A stretch of 38,095 nt of DNA, taken from a virus. Position 1 is the first letter of the stretch; every line of letters starts with the position of its first letter. The notes beneath the pieces were generated by a model, which was not told the DNA's origin, did not search any database, and saw only the letters and a list, made by a program, of their open reading frames with translations. The translations under genes and the position numbers were made by a program. Of the stretch, positions 8,438 to 15,653 are shown piece after piece. The stretch covers positions 1 through 38,095 of the IMG/VR virus record IMGVR_UViG_3300041409_000269. One strand, given 5' to 3'.

Positions 8438-10422
8438 GGATCTACAACCGCTCGTTCCGGGCCGAGGACGCGGGCGGCACCCCGATCGCAGGCGCGCAGC
8501 TCACCCTGTGGACCGCGAAGACCGGCGGCACCCAGATCACCAGCGGGATCCAGAACCTGTCCGGTGGCACCATCGCGGGCGGCATCCTCACCTGCGACAC
8601 ATGGGGATACGCGCCAGACTTCCAGGACACGCTGGACCGCGCCGACATCTGGGCGATCGGCTCACTCACAGGCACGATCACAGGCGTCGAGCGGGTACTC
8701 CTGGAGGCCTCCAGCGACGACACCCGCATCAGCGCCCTGGAGACGTACACACAAGGCGCCGGGAGCCTGAACGAACGCCTCACGGGCATCGAGGGCAGCC
8801 GCGGGCAGCCGAGCGGAATCGCGACCCTCGACGCCGGCGGGAAGGTCCCCACCGCCCAACTCCCTGTGCTCGCGACATCCCCGGGCGCGTTCAATGTCCT
8901 CGACTTCGGCGCGACCGGAGACGGCACCACGAACGACGCCCCGGCGATCCAGGCCGCCCTCGATACCGTCGCGGCCGGCAACGTCGGCGCGCGGATCATC
9001 TTCCCGCCCGGCACGTATCTGATCACTGCCGAGCTGGAGATCAAGTCATCGGTGTGGCTGGACTTGGCTCCGGGCGCCACGATCAAGCGCGGCAGCAATG
9101 CCATGCAGTACATGATCCGGAACTTCAACAGCTCCTACGCGCCGACGCTGTACGGCGGACGCGGGCGGATCCGGATATCCGGCGGCGTATGGGACGCCGA
9201 CGGCGGAACCCTGACCGGCTCCGTCACGGCGATCATCTTCGCGCACGCCAAGGCCGTCCGCGTCGAGGGCGTCACCGTCCGGAACGTCCGCGACTGGCAC
9301 GCCATCGAACTCAACTCCACGCAAGACGCGGTCGTCCGCGACTGCACGCTTGAGGGGTTCACGCCCGTCGCGGCGAGCCGGCAGATCTCCGAGGCCGTAC
9401 AGATCGACCTCGCACTCGACTCCAGCGTGCTACCCGGCATCGGGGCCGGCGCCTACGACAACACGCCATGTGACGGCGTCCTGGTCACCGGATGCACGGT
9501 CCGCGGGTTCGGGGCGCTGGGTTCGTTCGGGCGACTGGTCGGCAGCCACTCCTTCGCCGACACGGTCTTCCACAAGAAGATCCGGATCATCGGCAACCAC
9601 GCCGAGGCCCTGAACGACTACCTCGTCCGCGGCTACAACTGGTTCGACACCGCGGTGACCGGCAACACGTGCGTCGACTCCAACGGCGGTGTGCGCTTCG
9701 AGGTGCCCACCGGAGCCACGGTCGGCGGCGAGTCCATCGACGTGACCGGCAACACCTTCCGCAACCTTGGCGTCCTGAACAACGGCGCCTCGGTCGTGTC
9801 CGCCGTGATCAGCATCGCCGGCCTGACAACCCCCTCCAGCGTGCCCATCCGCGAGGCCGTCATCGTCGCGAACATCATCAAGACGTTCGCGAACGCCGCG
9901 GCGGTCGAGGTCATCAACACCGCCGACGCGGTCACCACCGGCAACGTCATCAAGAACGGCACCGCGGCCAGCTGCAAGGGCATCGACTCGGTCTCCTCCG
10001 CGAACGCCCTCATCAGCGACAACAAGATCGACACCGTAGCCACTGGCGTGCACGTCAGGGAGATCAACTCGGTCAGCGCCGCCGGAACCAACGTGGAGGG
10101 CAACACGGTGTCGGTCGGTTCGACCACGGGCGCTCAGATCGACTCCTCTGCCGCGTCGCTGTTGTCCAACCGGTTCCGGAACTGCGGCAACGCCTCGAAG
10201 GCGTCGGTCGAGATCAACGCCAGCCAGGCGCTGTTCATCGGCAACTACGTGTGGAAGAACGGCGCTGGCTTGATCGCCCTGGTGGTCACCGCGTCGAGTA
10301 CGGACTCTTTCGTCGCCTCGTGCTACTTCCGCGGCTGGGGGACGACACAGGCCGCGAACATCACGGACAGCGGCACAACGTCGTCGATCTCCACGACCGC
10401 GAAGTACATCGCCACCGCCTGA
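8434..10422 (+). CDS. tail fibre / tailspike with right-handed beta-helix (pectate-lyase-like)
   Basis: This 662-residue protein starts with GTG overlapping the previous stop. Residues 1-100 look like a fibre-attachment beta domain and about 101-150 a short trimerisation region. From about residue 150 the sequence matches the start of pectate-lyase-type beta helices in phage spikes (FNVLDFGATGDGTTNDAPAI, then IIFPPGTYLIT). Many short strands and turns follow, with recurring V-x-V/GN motifs (VRVEGVTVRNVRD, VTGNTF, ALISDNKI) to about residue 610. It is probably the receptor-binding and possibly glycan-degrading adhesin. Catalytic residues cannot be assigned by eye. Confidence 0.85.
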   Translation: MRIYNRSFRAEDAGGTPIAGAQLTLWTAKTGGTQITSGIQNLSGGTIAGGILTCDTWGYAPDFQDTLDRADIWAIGSLTGTITGVERVLLEASSDDTRISALETYTQGAGSLNERLTGIEGSRGQPSGIATLDAGGKVPTAQLPVLATSPGAFNVLDFGATGDGTTNDAPAIQAALDTVAAGNVGARIIFPPGTYLITAELEIKSSVWLDLAPGATIKRGSNAMQYMIRNFNSSYAPTLYGGRGRIRISGGVWDADGGTLTGSVTAIIFAHAKAVRVEGVTVRNVRDWHAIELNSTQDAVVRDCTLEGFTPVAASRQISEAVQIDLALDSSVLPGIGAGAYDNTPCDGVLVTGCTVRGFGALGSFGRLVGSHSFADTVFHKKIRIIGNHAEALNDYLVRGYNWFDTAVTGNTCVDSNGGVRFEVPTGATVGGESIDVTGNTFRNLGVLNNGASVVSAVISIAGLTTPSSVPIREAVIVANIIKTFANAAAVEVINTADAVTTGNVIKNGTAASCKGIDSVSSANALISDNKIDTVATGVHVREINSVSAAGTNVEGNTVSVGSTTGAQIDSSAASLLSNRFRNCGNASKASVEINASQALFIGNYVWKNGAGLIALVVTASSTDSFVASCYFRGWGTTQAANITDSGTTSSISTTAKYIATA

Positions 10423-10470
10423 CCGACCGCGCGCCGCGCACCATGACAAACCAACGCGACGGGGGCCGGA

Positions 10471-10806
10471 GTGAGCGATGAGACGAGCCCGGATCTGCGA
10501 TGGCTCATCGAGCGCATCGACCGCAACCACGCCGAGACGACGGCCGACATCGCGAAGCTCGACGTGCAGGTCGCTGCGATCCCTGTGGCGATGGACCGGT
10601 ACGTCCTAGCCCAGGTGTACGACGCCCGCGAGAAGACACGCGAGGCAGAGCGGGACGCTGACCGTGCCCGCATCAAGCGCCTCGAGGACGACGACACCAG
10701 CAAAGCCACCGGCAACCGCACCTGGCTTCTCGGCTTGGCGCAGATGGTGTTGAGCATCGCTCTCAGCTCCATCGCAACGGTTCTTCTCATGAGAGGCGGA
10801 CATTGA
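10471..10806 (+). CDS. small membrane protein, candidate holin
   Basis: This 111-residue protein starts at GTG 10471. It has a highly charged coiled coil (residues about 10-75, including REKTREAERDADRARIKRLE) and one C-terminal membrane helix (LLGLAQMVLSIALSSIATVL). Phage proteins of this layout after the tail genes are often annotated as holins or holin-like proteins, but a single C-terminal segment could also be another tail-anchored protein. It is coupled to the next gene through a TTGA overlap. No endolysin gene lies beside it. Confidence 0.55.
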   Translation: MSDETSPDLRWLIERIDRNHAETTADIAKLDVQVAAIPVAMDRYVLAQVYDAREKTREAERDADRARIKRLEDDDTSKATGNRTWLLGLAQMVLSIALSSIATVLLMRGGH

Positions 10807-11225
10807 ACACCAACGCACTCAAGGGCGCCGTGGGCTTCGCCGGTACGCCCGCGCTCGCTGTCGGCGCGTCCCTGCTGACCCTGGCCCTTGTAGGCGCCGG
10901 CCGTGGCCACGTCGAGGCGGCGGCGAGTCCTGCGCCTACAGTCACGGTCACGCAGACACCTGCGCCATCGGGCGCGCCCACGACAGAGCCGGGCGCGACA
11001 GCCTCACCGCGGGCCACTGTCGTCGCCGTGAAGCGGGAAGCCCCGCCGCCTGGTGTGGCTGCCGCTGCGGAGCCGCCAGGAGGCCGCTCCGGCGATGGAG
11101 GGAACAAACCAGCCCCGCAGCCCTCGCCGACGTCTCAGGCCCCACCTGTGGCCGCCTCATGTAACGGGCGGATCCTCGCCGTGCAGATGCTCAGGTCGAC
11201 GTGCGTATCCCTCGGTACCCGCTGA
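10803..11225 (+). CDS. secreted or membrane-anchored Pro/Ala-rich protein, unknown
   Basis: This 140-residue protein uses a TTG start (10803) overlapping the previous stop, so its translation probably depends on the upstream gene. One hydrophobic segment (ALAVGASLLTLALVGAG, about residues 17-33) is followed by a long Pro/Ala/Thr/Ser-rich stretch, which looks like an extended wall-spanning linker. A short C-terminal segment with two cysteines (CNGRILAVQMLRSTC) ends the protein. The architecture of anchor, flexible linker and small disulphide-capable tip would suit an envelope-acting lysis accessory protein, but no family is recognised. Confidence 0.55.
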   Translation: MNTNALKGAVGFAGTPALAVGASLLTLALVGAGRGHVEAAASPAPTVTVTQTPAPSGAPTTEPGATASPRATVVAVKREAPPPGVAAAAEPPGGRSGDGGNKPAPQPSPTSQAPPVAASCNGRILAVQMLRSTCVSLGTR

Positions 11226-11264
11226 CCTGACCCGGCGGTAGTCCCGCCCCTCGCTTTCAGTCCC

Positions 11265-11290
11265 GCCCCGGCCACATGGCCGGGGCTTCT
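11265..11290 (+). terminator. intrinsic terminator closing the tail operon
   Basis: A perfect 9-bp GC stem (GCCCCGGCC at 11265-11273, GGCCGGGGC at 11278-11286) with an ACAT loop is followed by TTCTTTC. It lies 40 bases after the last tail-operon stop. Confidence 0.85.
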
Positions 11291-11308
11291 TTCGTGAAAG
11301 GGCGACGT

Positions 11309-11947
11309 ATGGCCGAGGAACTTCCCCACGGCTGGACGCTTCAGGACCTGGCCCGGATCGCGCGCAATGCGGTCTCCGCACAACGCGGCATGATCCTCGA
11401 CTGGGTGGAGGGCCGCGACGTTGCCGCCTCCGCCATGGTCGAGAAGCTGTACGCGGCACCGGAGTCGACGCGCGATGACCTGTTCTTCGCCGCCCGAAAC
11501 GCCGTCAACTCGGCGAACAAGTTGGAGATCTCCCACTGCGGACTATGGACGGCGCCTCACCGGTCGGGACGCGAAGGGCAGTCGCGGAACTTCGCCACGT
11601 ATTGGTATGGCCACGACGTCCTCATCGGCCAGTTCGAAGACCGTGTCGTGGACCGGATCGCCGCACTGCAGGTGTGGTCCGGCTTGTCGGAGCGTGAACG
11701 ACAGACGTTGCGTGCCCTCATGACGGAAGGCACCTACGAAGGCGCGGCTACTCTGCTCGGCATCAGTCACACCGCATGGAAGACACGCCTCAGCCTTGCG
11801 CGACGTCACGCGAGGGAGTTGTGGCACTGGCCGGAGGAGCCGTCACGGCAATGGGCGCTGGACCGCCGCGTCGACAACGGGCGGGCTGTGCATGGGACAC
11901 GGATCCTCGCTCATCGCCGGCGCGCGGCCCGGTATTCGGCTGCCTAG
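11309..11947 (+). CDS. sigma-70 region-4-like HTH protein
   Basis: This 212-residue protein starts at ATG 11309 after GAAAGGG (11296-11302); an upstream ATG at 11276 lies in the terminator hairpin and is rejected. The segment around residues 130-175 (LSERERQTLRALMTEGTYEGAATLLGIS..., ending RLSLARRHARELW) has the look of region 4 of sigma factors or sigma-like phage regulators: an aromatic/acidic lead-in, then a helix-turn-helix. The N-terminal 110 residues are helical and unrecognised, with no clear region 2. The gene stands alone between two terminators, so it is expressed separately from the tail operon and could be a late-gene or lysis regulator. Confidence 0.62.
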   Translation: MAEELPHGWTLQDLARIARNAVSAQRGMILDWVEGRDVAASAMVEKLYAAPESTRDDLFFAARNAVNSANKLEISHCGLWTAPHRSGREGQSRNFATYWYGHDVLIGQFEDRVVDRIAALQVWSGLSERERQTLRALMTEGTYEGAATLLGISHTAWKTRLSLARRHARELWHWPEEPSRQWALDRRVDNGRAVHGTRILAHRRRAARYSAA

Positions 11948-11954
11948 CAACGAC

Positions 11955-12000
11955 GCCCCCCGCGCGGCCGTTACCTGGGAGGATTGGCCGCGCGGGGGGC
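11955..12000. terminator. bidirectional terminator between convergent genes
   Basis: A perfect 15-bp GC-rich inverted repeat (11955-11969 and 11986-12000, arms beginning GCCCCCCGCGCGG) surrounds a 16-base loop. It sits between a plus-strand gene ending at 11947 and a minus-strand operon ending at 12068. There is no T-run on the plus side, which is common for actinobacterial terminators. Confidence 0.7.
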
Positions 12001-12067
12001 TCACCTCGCACGGCCAGGGAACAAGGGCTGCCTGGGGGGCGAGCCGCGTCTGTGGCCGTGCGAGGAG

Positions 12068-12322
12068 TCATGGTTGTGGCTGTGGCGAGTAGCCGAACAG
12101 CGGGGCGGCTCTGATGATCTGATACATCTCGTCGGCGAGCTGCGTGACCACGGCCCCGCGGGCGGCCTCGAGTGCGCGCTGATCCCTACCACGCAGGACC
12201 GTACCGTAGGTGTCGGAGGTGGCCACCCATTCGCCGGCCGCCTCATCCCAGCGCACCGTGTATCCGGGCAGGACCGGTGTATTGAAACCGCTGGCGCCCT
12301 GGCTGGTGGAGTTGCCGCTCAC
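12068..12322 (-). CDS. hypothetical protein (84 aa)
   Basis: The GTG start at 12322 overlaps the upstream stop (GTGA). The protein has a Ser/Gly-rich N-terminus, a short beta segment (YTVRWDEAAGEWVATSDTYG) and a C-terminal helix (ALEAARGAVVTQLADEMYQIIR). No family is recognised. It is the second gene of a two-gene minus-strand operon headed by the divergent promoter at about 12600 and ended by the hairpin at 11955-12000. Confidence 0.65.
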   Translation of the reverse strand: MSGNSTSQGASGFNTPVLPGYTVRWDEAAGEWVATSDTYGTVLRGRDQRALEAARGAVVTQLADEMYQIIRAAPLFGYSPQPQP

Positions 12323-12573
12323 TGGTCCGCCTGCGCGCTGATGTCCTGAACGCGCTGAGAGACGCTGCCGTCCGGGTCCCAGATCTCGACTTGGGTCAGC
12401 TTCCCGAGGTTCTCATCGCCGGCCGCGTACTCGACGTGAAAGCTCGGCTCGGTGACGGGCGGGTAGTCGCGGGTCACGACGCGGCGCTCAGCACCGTTTC
12501 GGCGGATCAGGTCTCCCGGCTCGATGTCGGTGGCGAACGTGCGCACCCATCGACCGCTCCCAGGTTCGGTCAT
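12319..12573 (-). CDS. hypothetical small beta-rich protein (84 aa)
   Basis: The chosen ATG at 12573 gives MTEPGSGRW. Extending the frame upstream to 12645 would run through the promoter-operator region, so it is rejected. The protein reads as a small beta barrel (FATDIEPGDLIRRNGAERRV, TQVEIWDPDGSV), similar in feel to short OB- or SH3-like proteins often encoded on actinobacterial plasmids and phages. No family is named. It is first in an operon divergent from the GntR-type regulator and probably controlled by it. Confidence 0.65.
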   Translation of the reverse strand: MTEPGSGRWVRTFATDIEPGDLIRRNGAERRVVTRDYPPVTEPSFHVEYAAGDENLGKLTQVEIWDPDGSVSQRVQDISAQADQ

Positions 12574-12598
12574 GACGGCAACGTATGACACCCGTCTG

Positions 12599-12631
12599 CA
12601 CCTGTCTATAGCCAGGTGTACCTGTAGGCAA
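12599..12631 (-). promoter_or_regulatory. divergent promoter with nested inverted-repeat operators
   Basis: CACCTG (12599-12604) and CAGGTG (12613-12618) form a perfect 6-bp inverted repeat. CAGGT/ACCTG (12613-12624) forms a second, sharing the central arm. On the minus strand they overlap a promoter-like pair: TTGCCT at 12631-12626, a 15-base spacer, and TATAGA at 12610-12605. The spacer is short, so the promoter call is tentative. The natural ligand would be the GntR-type regulator starting at 12670. Confidence 0.45.
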
Positions 12632-12669
12632 CTGCGAGTAGTCATTGCAGGTCAACTACCGTCCGAAAT

Positions 12670-12930
12670 ATGACCGATGAGCAGTACCCGTTCCGACCCG
12701 ACGTTCCTCGGCATCGGCAGATAGCGGACGTACTGCGCGCCCGGATCGAGGCCGGCGAGCTTGCGCCGCGGTTCCCGATCCCCTCAGAATCCCAGCTTCA
12801 GCAGGAGTTCGGGGTCGCGAGAGACACCGCCCGTAAGGCCGTGCAGATACTCCGTGATGAGGGCCTGGTGCGCACGGTCGTCGGCATGGGCACGTTCGTT
12901 GCCGAGCAGGACGAAGCGAGCGGAGACTGA
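12670..12930 (+). CDS. GntR-type winged-helix regulator, DNA-binding domain only
   Basis: This 86-residue protein is essentially one GntR winged helix: RHRQIADVLRARIEAGEL (helix 1), then PSESQLQQEFGVARDTARKA (helices 2-3) and VQILRDEGLVRTVVGMGTFV (wing). The usual effector-binding domain (about 150 residues) is absent, as in some small plasmid- and phage-borne GntR proteins. No Shine-Dalgarno motif precedes the ATG, so it may be leaderless. It is transcribed away from the 12573-12068 operon across a region with two inverted repeats, so autoregulation and repression of the divergent genes are likely. Confidence 0.82.
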   Translation: MTDEQYPFRPDVPRHRQIADVLRARIEAGELAPRFPIPSESQLQQEFGVARDTARKAVQILRDEGLVRTVVGMGTFVAEQDEASGD

Positions 12931-12935
12931 CAGCA

Positions 12936-12974
12936 CGACGCCCCCGCCCGGTTTGTTCCGGTACGGGGGCGTCG
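12936..12974. terminator. bidirectional terminator
   Basis: The arms CGACGCCCCCG (12936-12946) and CGGGGGCGTCG (12964-12974) are perfectly complementary over 11 bp. The sequence between them can extend the hairpin (CCGG/CCGG). It separates the convergent GntR gene (+) from the ATPase operon (-) that ends at 12988. Confidence 0.75.
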
Positions 12975-12987
12975 CTGTGAGGGGTGG

Positions 12988-13659
12988 TCAGTGCGAGCCG
13001 TAGTCGCTTAGCCGAAAACGCCACTCGATCGCGCCAGCCATGGCCATGTTGTCGGCGAACGTCGCGAGGGCCGCCGCGTTCCGGGTCTCCGCAAACCCGG
13101 CCACTGCGCCGGCCATGCTCCGGAACACCTGCTCACGTTCCACGCCGGTCATGCCGCGGTACACGCCCATTGCCCGCTCGATTGGGTCGTCGCTCAGCAG
13201 GGCCGATCTGATCAGCTCCGACCCGCCGAAGCTTTCGAGGGTCAGGTTCCGGACGATCACGCGGAGTCGGATGTTCTCCTTGCGCGCACACCGGAGGAGC
13301 CGCTCAGTCAGTCGACGGCACTTCGGGTCGGCGAACACCTCTGACGCTTCCTCAATTGTGATCATGATCCGGGATCTTGAACCCGCCGGATACCTCCGCC
13401 GTATGCCGAACGTCCCCACGTGGACCCCGCATGCGTTGTGGAGAAGCGTGCGGGTCTCTTTGACGGTGCTTGCGATCCGGCACTCGTCGGATTCGTTCTC
13501 CTCGGGAAGGCTCATACGGTCAAGGTCGATGATCCACGGATGCCGATCGTCCGCGTAGTCGTTGGTGATGCGCTGCTTCGCGGTGTAGGTCTTGCCGGAC
13601 GCGACCGGGCCGTAGATGAGTTCGTGTCCGTCGCTCGTCGTGATGATGGTGGCCTTCAT
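12988..13659 (-). CDS. minimal FtsK/TraB-like P-loop ATPase
   Basis: A 223-residue protein with Walker A GPVASGKT at about residues 17-24, a following IIDLDRMSLP segment like the strand after Walker A in FtsK/TraB motors, a Walker-B-like strand RIMITIEEASEVF (about 98-110), and CARKENIRLRVIVRNLT, matching the sensor/arm region of FtsK-type translocases. FtsK and plasmid TraB proteins are much larger; here there is no membrane domain and no obvious DNA-reading gamma domain. It is the last gene of a coupled six-gene operon (ATGA overlap upstream). It may be a reduced DNA pump or transfer ATPase, or a phage ATPase that lost the rest of TraB; the translocase role is inference. Confidence 0.68.
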   Translation of the reverse strand: MKATIITTSDGHELIYGPVASGKTYTAKQRITNDYADDRHPWIIDLDRMSLPEENESDECRIASTVKETRTLLHNACGVHVGTFGIRRRYPAGSRSRIMITIEEASEVFADPKCRRLTERLLRCARKENIRLRVIVRNLTLESFGGSELIRSALLSDDPIERAMGVYRGMTGVEREQVFRSMAGAVAGFAETRNAAALATFADNMAMAGAIEWRFRLSDYGSH

Positions 13660-13868
13660 CGATCTTCCTTCTCCATGAGGATGGACAGACGCTGCTCCAG
13701 GACCGCGACGCGATCCGTGAGCCGTTTGATCGCCCGGTCCATCTCGCCGAACGCGAAAGCGTCCATCGTCTTGGCGCCGGGCGGCAGGACGAACGGGAGA
13801 TGCTCCTCTGTGCCGTGCTCCGGCTCCGGGCGCCTGGTCGACAGGTCCGTGATGGTCGCGACCGTCAT
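13656..13868 (-). CDS. small coiled-coil protein (70 aa)
   Basis: The ATG at 13868 overlaps the preceding stop by four bases and follows GAGGGGAG. The C-terminal half is a strong coiled coil (FAFGEMDRAIKRLTDRVAVL, then EQRLSILMEKEDR) and the N-terminus is polar. It is coupled by an ATGA overlap to the ATPase and may be its partner or oligomerisation factor. No family is recognised. Confidence 0.68.
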   Translation of the reverse strand: MTVATITDLSTRRPEPEHGTEEHLPFVLPPGAKTMDAFAFGEMDRAIKRLTDRVAVLEQRLSILMEKEDR

Positions 13869-14509
13869 CGGGTGCTCCCCTCGCACAGGCGGACGGCGAG
13901 GGACAGCAGGACCAGAGCGTCGGCGACCCGTCCCGCCTCGCTGGGCAGGAGGTGCGTCGCGGTGTTGCCGTGGCTGGCGTTGGTGATCTCGATGTACGTC
14001 CGCCTGTGCAATGGCGCGCATATGGAGACGAGCAACTCGCGGGGGGCGAACTCCCCGTAGGTCGTGAGGTACACCGTCTTGACCTCGGACTCATGCTCGT
14101 CGCGCGGGTCGTGTTCCTGGTGGCACCAGCACGGCTCAGGCCCGGACGTCTCCCTCCCCATGTCCGCAACGAAGTCCCGGAGGATCGTTGCGAGGTTGTC
14201 TGCCTCGCCTGCGGTCATCCACGTTGCCAGGCCACCGTCGAAGATCACGCGCGGGTGCCGTTCGTCCTCGGACTGCTCCAGCCCGACACGGCATTCACCG
14301 TTGCGGTCCGTGTAGGTCTTCCCGTCCGCGATCGTTACGACCTTGTACATCGGGATCGTGGTGTAAGCGCCGTGGTGGTAGTCCGCGTCATCGCCTTCAT
14401 CGTGGGGTGATTCACACCAGATGGGGCAGGAGACTCCGGGCACGGGGGGCGCTTGCCGCGGGATGAGCTTCCCGGCTGGCCCGTACACGCTGAGTATGTC
14501 GACAGTCAT
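13865..14509 (-). CDS. tandem DUF6907-like protein (two modules)
   Basis: This 214-residue protein holds two copies of a Cys/His module. The first has CPIWCESPHDEGDD...HH near residues 28-45 and ends in MTAGEADNLATILRDFV. The second has PCWCHQEHDPRDEHES near 126-142 and ends in LLPSEAGRVADALVLLSL. Each pairs an N-terminal C-x-x-W/x-C...H motif with a beta stretch and a C-terminal helix with the A-x-x-x-A pattern. That layout matches what I recall of the actinobacterial DUF6907 family (function unknown, common on plasmids and integrative elements). It lies in a fully coupled operon with two single-module relatives. Confidence 0.72.
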   Translation of the reverse strand: MTVDILSVYGPAGKLIPRQAPPVPGVSCPIWCESPHDEGDDADYHHGAYTTIPMYKVVTIADGKTYTDRNGECRVGLEQSEDERHPRVIFDGGLATWMTAGEADNLATILRDFVADMGRETSGPEPCWCHQEHDPRDEHESEVKTVYLTTYGEFAPRELLVSICAPLHRRTYIEITNASHGNTATHLLPSEAGRVADALVLLSLAVRLCEGSTR

Positions 14510-14823
14510 CGGGTGGCCTCCTGGGCGTGTGCACGCAGGATCTTCACGTGGTCGAGAAGTACGTTCGCGAGGTGCTCCGCCTCGTCGGCGGTGAGGCTGT
14601 CCTCGCGCTCGTTCTGCGAGTCCACGAGAGAGATCGACGGGTACCTCTCATGGGTCGGCTGGACGACGCAGACCATCAGCTCTTCGCCAAACGGGCGACG
14701 TCCTTGGTGCGCGGAGACGGATTCGCTGGAGTGGGCGGTACCGTCGCACCCGTGCCAGCACCATGACGGGCACGGCGTCCGAAGGCATCCGTCCTCTGTC
14801 CATGTGAATGTTGGGTCGCTCAT
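14506..14823 (-). CDS. DUF6907-like protein (105 aa)
   Basis: A single module with CPSWCWHGCDGTAHSS at residues 18-33, a central beta region (MVCVVQPTHERYPSISLVD) and a C-terminal helix LTADEAEHLANVLLDHV. The cysteine/histidine cluster could bind zinc. It is paralogous to the genes at 13865, 14820 and 19136. ATGA overlaps on both sides make it an internal member of the operon 15624-12988. Confidence 0.72.
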   Translation of the reverse strand: MSDPTFTWTEDGCLRTPCPSWCWHGCDGTAHSSESVSAHQGRRPFGEELMVCVVQPTHERYPSISLVDSQNEREDSLTADEAEHLANVLLDHVKILRAHAQEATR

Positions 14824-15236
14824 CGGATCGCCTCCGCGAAGTCGGCCGCCGCGACCAGCGCGTCAGCGAGCCAGCGGCTCTCCTCGGTCAGGCGGAGGAC
14901 ATCGGCGAACGCGCGGGCCTGCTCCGGCAAGACGACCAGCTCGGCGTCCCCGGACTGGTCGGCACCGTAGATCCCCACGCCGATCTTGCCGGGGACGTTG
15001 TAGCCCATGCCGCTGTCGCTCCACATGCGGATCTTGCTGAGCGGCTTGATCTGCTCCACGGAGACGGCGATGACCGTGGCGTCCGCGTTGCCGGTCTCGG
15101 TGACCTGGTGAGAGCACTTGGTCCACTCGTCGCCGCGGATCGTCGGTTCGTGGTTGTTGTCGCACCACGCGGTGAGTGCGCATCCCTGCGGTGCAGGGGC
15201 GGGAGTCACTAGCGTGCCCGCGAGTCCTTCGGTCAT
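14820..15236 (-). CDS. DUF6907-like protein (138 aa)
   Basis: This is the divergent member of the paralogue set: CALTAWCDNNHEPTIRG near residues 19-35 replaces the tighter motif, and the C-terminal helices are longer (VLPEQARAFADVLRL, then WLADALVAAADFAEAI). The ending WLADAL...A is shared with the relative at 19136-19708. The ATG at 15236 lies behind AAGGGAAG in a leader that contains a hairpin (15261-15298). It is first of the strictly overlapping part of the operon. Confidence 0.72.
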   Translation of the reverse strand: MTEGLAGTLVTPAPAPQGCALTAWCDNNHEPTIRGDEWTKCSHQVTETGNADATVIAVSVEQIKPLSKIRMWSDSGMGYNVPGKIGVGIYGADQSGDAELVVLPEQARAFADVLRLTEESRWLADALVAAADFAEAIR

Positions 15237-15260
15237 GATGAAGCTTCCCTTCGAGGGAGA

Positions 15261-15298
15261 GCGGCCCCGTCGCGTCTTGGCAGGTGAGGCGGGGCCGC
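15261..15298 (-). promoter_or_regulatory. leader hairpin with conserved loop, copy 1
   Basis: On the minus strand GCGGCCCCG (15298-15290) pairs with CGGGGCCGC (15269-15261). The 20-base loop contains TCACCTGCCAAGACG. It lies between the stop at 15310 and the start at 15236. It is followed by CCCTCGAAGGGAAG, where the Shine-Dalgarno stretch can pair with the preceding CCCT. A second element with a different stem but the same loop core lies at 15654-15684. It could be a terminator, an attenuator or a protein-binding RNA. Confidence 0.6.
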
Positions 15299-15309
15299 CC
15301 GATGGTTAC

Positions 15310-15624
15310 CTAGCGGGGCTCCGCCAGCATCGTCTCGGTGATGTGGATGCCGTAGTCGCCGCCGCGCTTCTTGAGGTTGTCGACCTCGCGCTTGATGTCG
15401 CGGTTCTTCGCGAGGGGCGCCGAGTAGTTCACGTACAAGACCGTGTGCGCGTTCTTGCCCTTCTTGGGCAGCGTCCGCATCAGGCCGTTCGCGTCCTTCA
15501 TCATCTGCAGCGCCTCGCGCTCGCCGGTCGCGACCCGCTTCCAGTCGCCGTAGGACGGCTTGAATCCGTCCGGGACGGCGATCCAGTCGTCGGACTGGCC
15601 GGTCACGTCGTAGTTCTCGAACAA
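15310..15624 (-). CDS. hypothetical protein (104 aa), first gene of the DUF6907-like operon
   Basis: The likely start is TTG 15624, eight bases after GGAAGGA; longer versions would run into the leader hairpin. The protein reads FENYDVTGQSDDWIAVPDGF, a helix (REALQMMKDANGLMRTLPKK), a strand (NAHTVLYVNYS) and a basic C-terminal helix. It is not recognised. It has its own hairpin leader and faces the regulator at 15831 across a repeat-containing promoter region, so it is probably under that regulator's control. Confidence 0.6.
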   Translation of the reverse strand: MFENYDVTGQSDDWIAVPDGFKPSYGDWKRVATGEREALQMMKDANGLMRTLPKKGKNAHTVLYVNYSAPLAKNRDIKREVDNLKKRGGDYGIHITETMLAEPR

Positions 15625-15653
15625 AGCGGTGTTCCTTCCGAGGGGGGATTGAT

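Noticed and set aside
9430-10530. 366-codon open frame on the minus strand opposite the tail fibre
   Set aside because: Asp/Val/Gly/Arg-rich shadow product; the plus strand carries a clear beta-helix protein.
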